Shown one piece after another: positions 55,402 to 63,429 of a stretch of DNA of 64,000 bases. The first letter of the stretch is position 1. The number at the start of each line of letters is the position of its first letter. The stretch comes from Pseudoluteimonas sp047602125 (GTDB lineage: Bacteria; Pseudomonadota; Gammaproteobacteria; Xanthomonadales; Xanthomonadaceae), in assembly GCA_047602125.1 (NCBI GenBank), contig JASGIB010000001.1:2170001-2234000 (forward strand), in the 5' to 3' direction. Position numbers and translations under genes: made by a program. The notes below the pieces were generated by a model. The model saw only the letters and a program-made list of their open reading frames with translations, had not been told where the DNA came from and made no database searches.

Positions 55402-56137
55402 GTTCGCATTCCGACTGCTGCCCGCGCTGCTGGCCGGGCTCTTCGCCGCCGCCCCGGCACTCGCCAACGAGGGCGCCGACACGCTGCATGCCGGTACCGA
55501 CATCGGCGACCAGGCTTCGTTGCAGCGTGGCGCGCAGTTGTTCATGAACAACTGCTCTGGCTGCCATTCGCTGCAGTACATGCGTTATTCGCGCATGGCC
55601 GCGGACCTCGGCCTGAGCGAAGACGAGGTGATGCGCAACCTCAACTTCACCGGCGGCAAGATCGGCGACCAGGTCCACGTCGCGCTGACCGAGGACCAGG
55701 CCAAGCAGTTCTTCGGCAAGATGCCGCCCGACCTGAGCCTGATCGCGCGCGTGCGCGGCACGGACTGGATCTACACCTACCTGAAGTCGTTCTACCTCGA
55801 CGAATCGCGCCCGCTGGGCTGGAACAACAAGCTGTTCCCGAACGCCTCGATGCCGAACCCGCTGTGGGAACAGCAGGGCCTGCAGCAGCCGGTCTACGGC
55901 AAGGCCGAAGGCGGCGGCGACCGCCCGGTGGAGAAGCTGGTGCTGGCTTCGCCCGGCACGCAGACGCCCGCGCAGTTCGACCAGTCGGTGCGCGACATCA
56001 CCGCGTTCCTCGAGTACGTCGGCGAGCCGGCGGCGCTCAAGCGCCAGAGCCTGGGCGTGTGGGTGGTGTTGTTCCTCGCTTTCTTCACCTTCCTTGCCTG
56101 GCTGCTCAAGAAGGAATTCTGGAAGGACGTGCACTGA
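55394..56137 (+). CDS. petC: Cytochrome c1 subunit of the bc1 complex
   Basis: 247 residues: signal peptide, haem site CSGCHSLQYMRYSR (near residue 51), axial Met region, and a C-terminal anchor helix (LGVWVVLFLAFFTFLAWLLK). Passes electrons from the Rieske centre to cytochrome c. Starts inside the petB 3' end. Confidence 0.96.
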   Translation: MTKFAFRLLPALLAGLFAAAPALANEGADTLHAGTDIGDQASLQRGAQLFMNNCSGCHSLQYMRYSRMAADLGLSEDEVMRNLNFTGGKIGDQVHVALTEDQAKQFFGKMPPDLSLIARVRGTDWIYTYLKSFYLDESRPLGWNNKLFPNASMPNPLWEQQGLQQPVYGKAEGGGDRPVEKLVLASPGTQTPAQFDQSVRDITAFLEYVGEPAALKRQSLGVWVVLFLAFFTFLAWLLKKEFWKDVH

Positions 56138-56230
56138 GCCGCGACCCCCACGCGGCGACCGGGGCGACCGCCCGCACGGGGTGGGCGGCGCCAATGCGGC
56201 CGGCGGATTCCGGCTGCGTGGAGATGGCCG

Positions 56231-56869
56231 ATGATGGCTGCGAGTCCGCGTATGCGTAATGCCCTGACCCTGTTTTCCTCGGTGGACGACGTGCTGTGCC
56301 ACCGCGTGCGCCTGGTGCTCGCCGCCAAGGGCGTGACCTACGACTTCATCCCGGTCGATCCGCAGAATCCGCCGGAAGACCTGGTCGACCTCAACCCCTA
56401 CCATTCGGTGCCGACCCTGGTCGAACGCGACCTGGTGCTCTACGCCGCATCGGTGGTCAGCGAATACCTGGACGAACGCTACCCGCATCCGCCGTTGATG
56501 CCGGTCGATCCGCTGTCCCGCGCGCGCCTGCGCCTGGCGATGCTGCGCATCGAGCACGATTGGGTGCCGCAGGTGCAGGCCATCCAGCTCGGCAACAAGC
56601 AGCAGGCCGAAGCCGGGCGCAAGCGCCTGAAGGAACTGCTCACCGCCTCGGTGCCGCTGTTCAAGGCCAGCAAGTTCTTCCTCAACCCGGAAATGAGCCT
56701 CGCGGACTGCGCGATGGCGCCGATCATCTGGCGGCTGGAGGCGCTCGACATCCCCTTGCCGAAGGACGGCAAGGCGATCGAGGACTACGGCAACCGCATC
56801 TTCCGCAACCCGGGGTTCCTGCGCAGCCTGACGCCGCAGGAACGCAACCTGCGCGAGATCCCCGCCTGA
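56231..56869 (+). CDS. sspA: Stringent starvation protein A
   Basis: 212 residues, GST fold: LFSSVDDVLCHRVRLVLAAK, NPYHSVPTLVERDLVLYAAS and helical C-terminus with MSLADCAMAPIIWRLEAL. SspA binds RNA polymerase and helps acid and starvation responses. GGAG lies 7 nt before ATG 56231; the next codons are also ATG and are equally usable. Downstream of petABC and upstream of sspB, the normal order. Confidence 0.94.
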   Translation: MMAASPRMRNALTLFSSVDDVLCHRVRLVLAAKGVTYDFIPVDPQNPPEDLVDLNPYHSVPTLVERDLVLYAASVVSEYLDERYPHPPLMPVDPLSRARLRLAMLRIEHDWVPQVQAIQLGNKQQAEAGRKRLKELLTASVPLFKASKFFLNPEMSLADCAMAPIIWRLEALDIPLPKDGKAIEDYGNRIFRNPGFLRSLTPQERNLREIPA

Positions 56870-56894
56870 TGCCGGCGACGGGCCCGGATCGTCG

Positions 56895-57347
56895 ATGACC
56901 GACGCGCCTGCCATGACGTCGCACCGCCCGTACCTGCTGCGGGCGCTGTACGAGTGGATCGCCGACAACGGCCTGACGCCGCACCTGCTGGTCGACGCGA
57001 CCAGGCCGGGCGTGCGCGTGCCAACGCATGCGGTGAAGGAAGGGCGCATCGTGTTGAACATCGCCGAACGCGCGGTCGCGCACCTGCAGATGGACAACGA
57101 CGACGTGCGTTTCTCCGCGCGCTTCGGCGGCGTCAGCCACGCGGTGATCGTGCCGATCGAGGCGGTGCTGGCGGTCTATGCGCGCGAGAACGGGCAGGGC
57201 ATGGAATTGCCGCCGGACAACGCGGCGCAAGCTTCCGCATCGCCCGTCGATGCGGTGCCCGAAAGCGACGGCACGCCGCCGGACGACGAACCGCCGAGCA
57301 GCGAACCGCCGCCGAAGCGCGGCGGGCATTTGCGCATCGTGAAGTAG
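56895..57347 (+). CDS. sspB: ClpXP adaptor SspB
   Basis: 150 residues. N-terminal SspB fold (SHRPYLLRALYEWIADNGLTP, IVLNIAERAVAHLQMDND, FSARFGGVSHAVIVPIEAVL), a disordered Pro/Glu linker, and the ClpX-binding tail RGGHLRIVK. Delivers ssrA-tagged proteins to ClpXP. The stop codon TAG is the first part of a dispersed repeat. Confidence 0.93.
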   Translation: MTDAPAMTSHRPYLLRALYEWIADNGLTPHLLVDATRPGVRVPTHAVKEGRIVLNIAERAVAHLQMDNDDVRFSARFGGVSHAVIVPIEAVLAVYARENGQGMELPPDNAAQASASPVDAVPESDGTPPDDEPPSSEPPPKRGGHLRIVK

Positions 57348-57416
57348 GAGCGCCCTTCAGGGCGCGACAGACGATCGTTTTCGCTGCCCGAGTCACGCCC
57401 AAATGGGCGCTCCTGC
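57344..57416. repeat. Dispersed inverted repeat between convergent sspB and DUF3301 genes
   Basis: AGGAGCGCCC (57346-57355) pairs with GGGCGCTCCT (57405-57414); an inner GCGCCC/GGGCGC hairpin exists around 57350-57366. It fills the gap between the two stops and contains the sspB stop. Confidence 0.6.
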
Positions 57417-57418
57417 CG

Positions 57419-57742
57419 CTAGTGCAGGGAAACGACACTCGTTGCCCGCACCGGCCCGCTGAACGACACCAATTCGTCGCCGAACAGCACCAGTCGCCCG
57501 ACGTGTCGTTGCTCGCCGTCCTCGGAATATTCGAAGCGGAAACTGCGCTCGAATCCCGGCCAGCCATCTGCGCGACGACGCAGGCGCAGCCCATCCGCGT
57601 GCACGGTCTGGTCCAGCCATTGCACGCCGGCGGCATGGCAGGCGTTGCGGCCCACTTCCTCGGCGCGTTCGGCAGCCTTGCGCGCGCTGCTCCACCAGCC
57701 GTAACCGAGTGCGATGGCGACGAGCAGCAGGATCGGGTCCAT
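57419..57742 (-). CDS. DUF3301-family protein
   Basis: 107 residues with an N-terminal membrane helix (MDPILLLVAIALGYGWW) and the DUF3301 body (RNACHAAGVQWLDQTVH, RSFRFEYSEDGEQRHVGRLV). Unknown function. ATG overlaps the nadC stop by one base (TGATG), so it is coupled to nadC. Confidence 0.82.
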   Translation of the reverse strand: MDPILLLVAIALGYGWWSSARKAAERAEEVGRNACHAAGVQWLDQTVHADGLRLRRRADGWPGFERSFRFEYSEDGEQRHVGRLVLFGDELVSFSGPVRATSVVSLH

Positions 57743-58614
57743 CAGCGCGGAGCCGGCCCGAGCTTCATCGAGAAATCGATGGCGTGCACGTGCTTGGTCA
57801 GGCCGCCGATGGAAATGCAGTCGACGCCGTCTTCGGCGATGGCGCGCAGCGTGGCCATGTCCACGCCGCCCGAAACCTCCAGCGGAATGCGACCGTCGAA
57901 CGGCGCGGATTTCGCGATGCGCACCGCCTCGCGGCGCGATCCGGCATCGAAGTCGTCGATGAGGATGCGCGTGCAGCCCGCCGCCAGCGCTTCGCGCAGC
58001 TGGTCGAGCGTCTCGACTTCGACGATGAGCGGAAGGTCGGGGTGCTGCGCGCGAGCCCCGGAAATCGCGGCATCCACCGAACCGGCGACGCGGATGTGGT
58101 TTTCCTTCAGCATCACCGCGTCGTAAAGGCCGATGCGGTGGTTGTCGCCACCGCCCGCGCGCACCGCGTATTTCTGCGCCAGGCGCAGGCCGGGTAGGGT
58201 CTTGCGGGTGTCGAGGATACTCGCGCCGGTGCCCCGCACCGCTTCGACATGGCGCGCCGTCGTGGTCGCGGTGCCGCTGAGCGTCTGCAGGAAATTCAGC
58301 GCGGAGCGTTCCGCGGTCACCAGCGCACGTGCGTGTCCCTGCAAGGTCGCGACCACCGTGCCTTTCGCGACGCGGTCGCCCTCGTTGCAATGCCATTCGA
58401 TGCGCACGCCGGGATCGAGCGCGCGATGCACTGCGTCGAACCATGGGCGCCCCGCGACCACGCAGTCTTCCTTGCACAGCAGGTAGGCCGATTCCGGCGC
58501 GTCGGGCAGCAGGTCGGCGGTCACGTCGCCGCTGCCGATGTCCTCGGCCAGTGCCGCGGCCACGTCGGCGGCGATGGTGTCCGCGAGCGGCGGCGCGAAG
58601 CGTTCGCCGATCAT
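57742..58614 (-). CDS. nadC: Nicotinate-nucleotide pyrophosphorylase
   Basis: 290 residues. Quinolinate phosphoribosyltransferase motifs AERSALNFLQTLSGTAT, LDTRKTLPGLRLAQKYAV, GGGDNHRIGLYDAVMLKENH and the EVSGGVDMATLRA barrel end. De novo NAD synthesis. Its start overlaps the upstream Trm112 stop (ATGA). Confidence 0.96.
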   Translation of the reverse strand: MIGERFAPPLADTIAADVAAALAEDIGSGDVTADLLPDAPESAYLLCKEDCVVAGRPWFDAVHRALDPGVRIEWHCNEGDRVAKGTVVATLQGHARALVTAERSALNFLQTLSGTATTTARHVEAVRGTGASILDTRKTLPGLRLAQKYAVRAGGGDNHRIGLYDAVMLKENHIRVAGSVDAAISGARAQHPDLPLIVEVETLDQLREALAAGCTRILIDDFDAGSRREAVRIAKSAPFDGRIPLEVSGGVDMATLRAIAEDGVDCISIGGLTKHVHAIDFSMKLGPAPR

Positions 58615-58880
58615 GCGTTCGGGAAACCCGCGGCCTGCGCGGTCGGCATGCCTTCCTCGGCGAGCAGCACCGGGATGCCGTCGTCGACGCGATAGGCGAG
58701 CGCGCGGTCGCGCGTCACCAGCGCTTCGCGCAATGCATTGCGCTGCGGCGAGCCGTCGACGCGTTGCAACGTGCCGGCGGCGATCGCGCGGTTCAGCGCC
58801 TCGAGCCCGGCGCCGTCCAGAAGGGCCAGCGGCTGGCGCGTGGCCGGGCAGGCGAGGAGGTCGAGCAGTTTGCGATCCAT
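58611..58880 (-). CDS. Trm112-family protein
   Basis: 89 residues with LLDLLACPATRQPLALLDGA and AYRVDDGIPVLLAEE, the pattern of the Trm112/YcaR family. The usual second zinc-type Cys of CPxC is replaced by Thr (CPAT). The family includes activators of methyltransferases. Divergent from purE. Confidence 0.82.
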   Translation of the reverse strand: MDRKLLDLLACPATRQPLALLDGAGLEALNRAIAAGTLQRVDGSPQRNALREALVTRDRALAYRVDDGIPVLLAEEGMPTAQAAGFPNA

Positions 58881-58957
58881 GGCGATTCGTGCGGGAAACG
58901 AAGGGGGAATTAAGGAGGAACCGGCGCTAGAATACGTCTTTGCGAGCGGGGACGGCC

Positions 58958-59457
<500 letters not shown>

Positions 59458-59461
<4 letters not shown>

Positions 59462-59607
59462 CGACGGTGGGCATTGCCAAGCACGCATTGCATGTGCGCT
59501 TGCCTCCCTCTCCCCACCCCTCTCCCGCATGCGGGAGAGGGGGAGTGGGTGCCATGCGGGTTCGCTTCGATCGGCAATCCCGACCTCCGCAACGGTGTCG
59601 CACATGA
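59458..59607 (+). CDS. 49-codon ORF left by an insertion at the purE-purK junction
   Basis: Begins at an ATG overlapping the purE stop (ATGA), with the first six codons identical in sequence to purK's own start (MTTVGI), then reads through the inserted repeat and stops at TGA 59605-59607, which overlaps the purK ATG by 4 nt. It looks like the ancestral purK start kept as a remnant. The peptide itself is unlikely to have a function, but translation of it would couple purE to purK. Confidence 0.5.
59510..59548. repeat. Palindromic intergenic repeat in the purE-purK insertion
   Basis: CCCTCTCCCGC and GCGGGAGAGGG meet at a central AT, with further pairing of CCCAC/GTGGG outside. Same repeat type as 15993-16014. 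Confidence 0.7.
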
Positions 59608-60743
59608 CGACGGTGGGCATCCTGGGCGGCGGGCAACTGGCCCGCATGCTCGCGCTTTCCGGCGCGCCGCTCGGCCTGCGCTTCCTCGTGCTCGATACGG
59701 TCGCCGACGCCTGCGCCGGGCAATTCGCGCCGATGATCGTCGGCGATTACACCGACCATGCCGCGTTGGCGGAGTTCGCGTCGAAGGTCGACGTCGCCAC
59801 CTTCGACTTCGAGAACGTGCCCGCCGAATCCGCGCGCTGGCTGGCCGAACGCGTGCCGGTGTTCCCGAACCCGCGCGCGCTCGCCGTCGCGCAGGATCGC
59901 CTCGCCGAGAAGACCCTGTTCCGCGAACTCGGCATCCCGGTACCGGGCTTCGCCGACATCGCCAGTCGCGAACAACTCGATGCGGCGGTCGCCGAACTCG
60001 GTACGCCTTGCATCCTGAAGACGCGCCGGCTCGGTTACGACGGCAAGGGCCAGTTCCGGATCAAGTCGCCGGCCGATGTCGACGCGGCGTGGAATGCGCT
60101 CGGTGCGCAGGCCGCGGGCGTCGGATTGATCCTCGAAGCCTTCGTTGCCTTCGAACGCGAATTGAGCGTGGTCGCGGTGCGCGGCCGCGATGGCGAATTC
60201 CGTGCGTGGCCGCTGACCGAGAACTGGCACGTCGACGGCGTGCTCTCCGCGAGCCTGGCGGCGGCACGGGTCGATGCCGCGTTGCAGGCGACCGCGCTGG
60301 CGCATGCGCAGCGGCTCGCGGAGGCGCTGGACTATGTCGGCGTGTTCGCGCTGGAGCTGTTTTGCCGGAATGGCGAATTGCTCGCCAACGAACTCGCGCC
60401 GCGCGTGCACAACTCCGGCCACTGGACCATCGAGGGCAGCGAAACCTCGCAGTTCCAGAACCATTTGCGCGCGGTGCTCGGACTGCCCCTCGGCGACACT
60501 CGCATGCTCGGCCACGCCTGCATGCTCAACTGGATCGGCGCGATGCCCGATGCCGGGCCGGTGTTGCGCGAAGCCGGCGGTCATTGGCACGACTACGGCA
60601 AGGAAGCGCGTGCGGGACGCAAGGTCGGGCACGCGACGCTGCGCGCGGATTCGACCGCGGAACTCGCCGAATCGCTGAAGCGCGTGGGCAGGTCGCTGGA
60701 ACGCGAAGCGCAGGTCGCGCCGGTGATCGCGGCATTGCGTTGA
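59604..60743 (+). CDS. purK: 5-(carboxyamino)imidazole ribonucleotide synthase
   Basis: 379 residues. ATP-grasp enzyme: GILGGGQLARMLALSGAPLG, FDFENVPAES, KTRRLGYDGKGQFRI and ELAPRVHNSGHWTIEGSETS. Converts AIR and bicarbonate to N5-CAIR with ATP. Starts at the second copy of a 17-bp repeat (59604-59620). Followed by a shared terminator. Confidence 0.96.
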   Translation: MTTVGILGGGQLARMLALSGAPLGLRFLVLDTVADACAGQFAPMIVGDYTDHAALAEFASKVDVATFDFENVPAESARWLAERVPVFPNPRALAVAQDRLAEKTLFRELGIPVPGFADIASREQLDAAVAELGTPCILKTRRLGYDGKGQFRIKSPADVDAAWNALGAQAAGVGLILEAFVAFERELSVVAVRGRDGEFRAWPLTENWHVDGVLSASLAAARVDAALQATALAHAQRLAEALDYVGVFALELFCRNGELLANELAPRVHNSGHWTIEGSETSQFQNHLRAVLGLPLGDTRMLGHACMLNWIGAMPDAGPVLREAGGHWHDYGKEARAGRKVGHATLRADSTAELAESLKRVGRSLEREAQVAPVIAALR

Positions 60744-60760
60744 TCAGACCGCTGCAATGC

Positions 60761-60788
60761 AAAACGGCCGGGTTTCCCCGGCCGTTTT
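60761..60788. terminator. Bidirectional terminator of purK and sodB
   Basis: AAAACGGCCGGG, loop TTTC, CCCGGCCGTTTT, so a U tract follows on both strands. 17 nt past purK and 19 nt before the sodB stop. Confidence 0.88.
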
Positions 60789-60807
60789 CGTGTCACGATG
60801 TCGCGGT

Positions 60808-61386
60808 TTACTTCATGTTCCCGGCGACGAAATCCCAGTTCACCAGGTTCCAGAACGATTCGACGTACTTCGGCCGCGCATTGCGGTAGTCGATGTAATA
60901 GGCGTGTTCCCACACGTCGCAGGTGAGCAGCGCCTTGTCCTCGCCGGTCAGCGGCGTGGCGGCGTTCGGCGTGCTCGCCAGCGCCAGCGAGCCGTCCGGG
61001 CGCTGCACCAGCCAGGCCCAACCCGAACCGAAGGTCTTGACCGCGGTGTCGCTGAACTGTTCCTTGAACTTGGCGAAATCGCCGAACGCGGCCTTGATCG
61101 CGTCCGCGAGCTTGCCGGTCGGTTCGCCCCCGCCGTTCGGCTTGAGGCAGTTCCAGTAGAAGGTGTGGTTCCACACCTGCGCCGCGTTGTTGAACATCGC
61201 GCCCTGCGACTTGCGGATGATGTCCTCGAGCGCCATGTCGGCGAACTCGGTGCCCTCGATCATCTTGTTGAGGTTGTCGACGTAGGCCTTGTGGTGCTTG
61301 CCGTAGTGGTAGTCGATGGTTTCGCCGGAAATATGCGGTTCCAGCGCGGTGCGGTCGTAGGGCAGGGCTGGCAGTTCGATGGCCAT
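60808..61386 (-). CDS. sodB: Iron superoxide dismutase
   Basis: 192 residues. Metal ligands in HYGKHHKAYVDNLN, NHTFYWNCLKPNGGG and DVWEHAYYIDYRNARPKYV; the C-terminal signature DVWEHAYY is typical. FeSOD-like residues (WAWLVQ) fit. Removes superoxide in the cytoplasm. Divergent from grxD through a palindromic promoter region. Confidence 0.96.
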   Translation of the reverse strand: MAIELPALPYDRTALEPHISGETIDYHYGKHHKAYVDNLNKMIEGTEFADMALEDIIRKSQGAMFNNAAQVWNHTFYWNCLKPNGGGEPTGKLADAIKAAFGDFAKFKEQFSDTAVKTFGSGWAWLVQRPDGSLALASTPNAATPLTGEDKALLTCDVWEHAYYIDYRNARPKYVESFWNLVNWDFVAGNMK

Positions 61387-61446
61387 GGCGGGCTCCTGGG
61401 GCGAGGGGGAATGCGGTGCCGGGAGGCGCGCGGCCGCGGCATGCAC

Positions 61447-61467
61447 GGGTAGAATTGCATTCTACCC
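61447..61467. promoter_or_regulatory. Palindromic divergent promoter of sodB and grxD
   Basis: Half-site GGGTAGAAT, a 3-nt centre TGC, then the perfect mirror half-site ATTCTACCC. TAGAAT is a good -10 hexamer in both directions, 68 nt before grxD and about 73 nt before sodB. No strong -35 is visible. Confidence 0.5.
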
Positions 61468-61522
61468 CCACCGTCCGTCGCCGCCCCGTGAGGCGCCGGC
61501 GGGTATGCCGCAGGAGAATGCC

Positions 61523-61843
61523 GTGAGCGTCTTGGAACGCATCCAGGCCGAGATCGAAGGCCATCCCATCGTCCTTTACATGAAAGGCACGCCGCAATTC
61601 CCGATGTGCGGTTTCTCCAGCCGCACGGTGCAGGCGCTCAAGGCCGCGGGTGCCGGCGAGCTGTACACGGTCAACGTGCTGGAAGAACCCGAAGTGCGCG
61701 CGAACCTGCCGCGCTATTCCAACTGGCCGACGTTCCCGCAGTTGTTCGTCCACGGCGAACTGATCGGCGGTTGCGACATCACCATGGAACTCTACGAATC
61801 CGGCGAGCTCGCGCGGATGATCGCGGAGACGCAGAAGGCATGA
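61523..61843 (+). CDS. grxD: Monothiol glutaredoxin (Grx4-type)
   Basis: 106 residues from GTG 61523, which has AGGAG 6 nt upstream; an ATG at 61505 is a weaker alternative. Motif YMKGTPQFPMCGFSS holds the CGFS active site; WPTFPQLFVHGELIGGCDI. Carries [2Fe-2S] clusters with glutathione. The next gene overlaps its stop. Near sodB, both touch oxidative stress and Fe-S care. Confidence 0.92.
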   Translation: MSVLERIQAEIEGHPIVLYMKGTPQFPMCGFSSRTVQALKAAGAGELYTVNVLEEPEVRANLPRYSNWPTFPQLFVHGELIGGCDITMELYESGELARMIAETQKA

Positions 61844-62586
61844 GCGTGGCCGCGGCCGACGCCGTGGAACCGCGCGCGCTCGAGGGCCGCGTGGTGCTGG
61901 TCGTCGGTGCGCACGGTGGACTCGGCGAAGCCGCGTCCCGTGCCTGCGCGCATGCCGGGGCGAAGCTCGTGCTGCTCGGGCGGCGCGTGCCCAAGCTCAA
62001 CCGCCTGCACGACGCCATCGGCAAGGGCGGCGGCGAAGCCACATTGTATCCGCTCGACCTCGAAGGCGCCTCGCCGGATGATTTCGCGGAAATGGCCACG
62101 CGCATCGGCGGGGAATTCGGTCGCCTCGATGGCGTGCTGCATTGCGCCGCGCATTTCCGCGGCCTCACGCCGCTGGCATTGACCGATCCGGCCGATTTCG
62201 CGCGCGCGGTGCATGTGAACCTCACCGCGCGATGGTGGCTGACGCAAGCGTGCCTGCCCTTGCTGCAGGCATCCGGAGACGCCGCGGTGGTGTTCGCGCT
62301 CGATGCGCAGGCGCCGGGCACGCACGCCTACTGGGGCGGCTATGGCCTCGCCCAGGCCGGGCAGGTGGCGCTGGTCGACATGCTGCAGGCCGAACTCGGC
62401 CCGAATTCCCCGGTGCGCGTGAGCGGGCTCGACCCCGGCCCGATGCGCACGTCCTTGCGCGCGAACGCCTACCTCGCCCAGCACGACCAGGCCGCGGCCG
62501 ATCCATCGCGCGCCGCGGCGCATTGCGTGGAACTGCTGTCGCCGGCTGGCGCGTTGCATCGTGGCCAGGTGTGGTCGCCGGCATGA
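61840..62586 (+). CDS. Short-chain dehydrogenase family protein with degenerate active site
   Basis: 248 residues, YciK-like. NAD(P) motif VLVVGAHGGLGEAASRA, and DGVLHCAAHFRG. The Tyr of the YxxxK motif is kept (GGYGLAQAG) but Lys is Gln, and the usual Ser is missing (VFALDAQAPG). It may bind without reduction, or use another residue. ATGA overlap with grxD and marC. Confidence 0.86.
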   Translation: MSVAAADAVEPRALEGRVVLVVGAHGGLGEAASRACAHAGAKLVLLGRRVPKLNRLHDAIGKGGGEATLYPLDLEGASPDDFAEMATRIGGEFGRLDGVLHCAAHFRGLTPLALTDPADFARAVHVNLTARWWLTQACLPLLQASGDAAVVFALDAQAPGTHAYWGGYGLAQAGQVALVDMLQAELGPNSPVRVSGLDPGPMRTSLRANAYLAQHDQAAADPSRAAAHCVELLSPAGALHRGQVWSPA

Positions 62587-63179
62587 CCATCGCGTCCGCC
62601 GCGCTGCTGCTGTTCCTGATCCTCGATCCGCTCGGGAACATCCCGGTGTTCCTGTCGTTGCTGCGGCCGCTGCCGGGTCGCCGCCGCCGGATCGTGCTGG
62701 CGCGCGAGCTGCTGATCGCCCTCGTGGTGCTGATGCTGTTCCTGTGGGGCGGCAAGTACGCGCTCGACCTCATGCACCTGCGCCAGGAATCGGTATCGAT
62801 CGCCGGCGGCATCGTGCTGTTCCTGATCGGCCTGCGCATGATCTTCCCGCCGCCGGAAGGCCTGATGGGCGAATTGCCCGACGGCGAGCCCTTCATCGTG
62901 CCGATGGCGATCCCGCTGGTCGCGGGTCCGTCGGGCATGGCCGCTGTGATGCTGATGGGCAGCAAGGAGCCGGGCCGGCTGATGGACTGGAGCCTCGCGC
63001 TGCTGATCGCCTGGGGTGCGACCGCGGTCATCCTGTTCTGCGCGACCGTCCTCTATCGCTACCTCGGGACGCGGGTACTGACCGCGGTCGAGCGCCTGAT
63101 GGGCATGCTGCTGGTGGCCATCTCGGTGCAGATGCTGCTCGATGGCTTCGGGGTCTTCTTCCGCGGTCCCGGCGGCTGA
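62583..63179 (+). CDS. MarC-family membrane protein
   Basis: 198 residues, six hydrophobic segments: LLLFLILDPLGNIPVFLSLL, GGIVLFLIGLRMIFPPPEGL, PMAIPLVAGPSGMAAVMLM. MarC/YhgN family, function unclear. Last gene of grxD-SDR-marC operon. Confidence 0.88.
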   Translation: MTIASAALLLFLILDPLGNIPVFLSLLRPLPGRRRRIVLARELLIALVVLMLFLWGGKYALDLMHLRQESVSIAGGIVLFLIGLRMIFPPPEGLMGELPDGEPFIVPMAIPLVAGPSGMAAVMLMGSKEPGRLMDWSLALLIAWGATAVILFCATVLYRYLGTRVLTAVERLMGMLLVAISVQMLLDGFGVFFRGPGG

Positions 63180-63429
63180 CTTTCCGAAACAAGGCCTTGC
63201 GGCCGATATCTCGGATCGTCGTCAAAAACGACGCGTATTCAGCCGGATGGATGCGATCGGCTGTCTTCTTCCTGTCATCTTCAGCGGCCACAGTGTTATT
63301 ATGTTGTTAACCCGAGATGGCTGGTATGCCTTCCGGGAGGGGAATTTCCTCGCATCGCCCAGCAATCGCGTCGCCGACGCGGTTCGCCATTTCCGTTAGC
63401 CGTTTCCTTTACAGAATGAGGTTGCGCAC
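63180..63429. other. 250-bp leader of the TonB-receptor gene
   Basis: No coding frame is convincing. The part near 63290-63312 is AT-rich (GTGTTATTATGTTGTTAAC) in a GC-rich genome and is the likely promoter region; GAGG at 63418-63421 is the ribosome site of the receptor gene. No operator or riboswitch was recognised. Confidence 0.4.

Noticed and set aside
52435..55581. A 1048-codon minus-strand frame across the transglycosylase, petA and petB
   Set aside because: Composition rich in Arg, His and Gln with no motifs, opposite to four clear genes; a shadow of GC-rich codon use.
63142..63399. An 85-codon ORF upstream of the TonB receptor
   Set aside because: Begins within marC, has no ribosome site for its inner Met and no similarity; the segment looks like promoter and leader.
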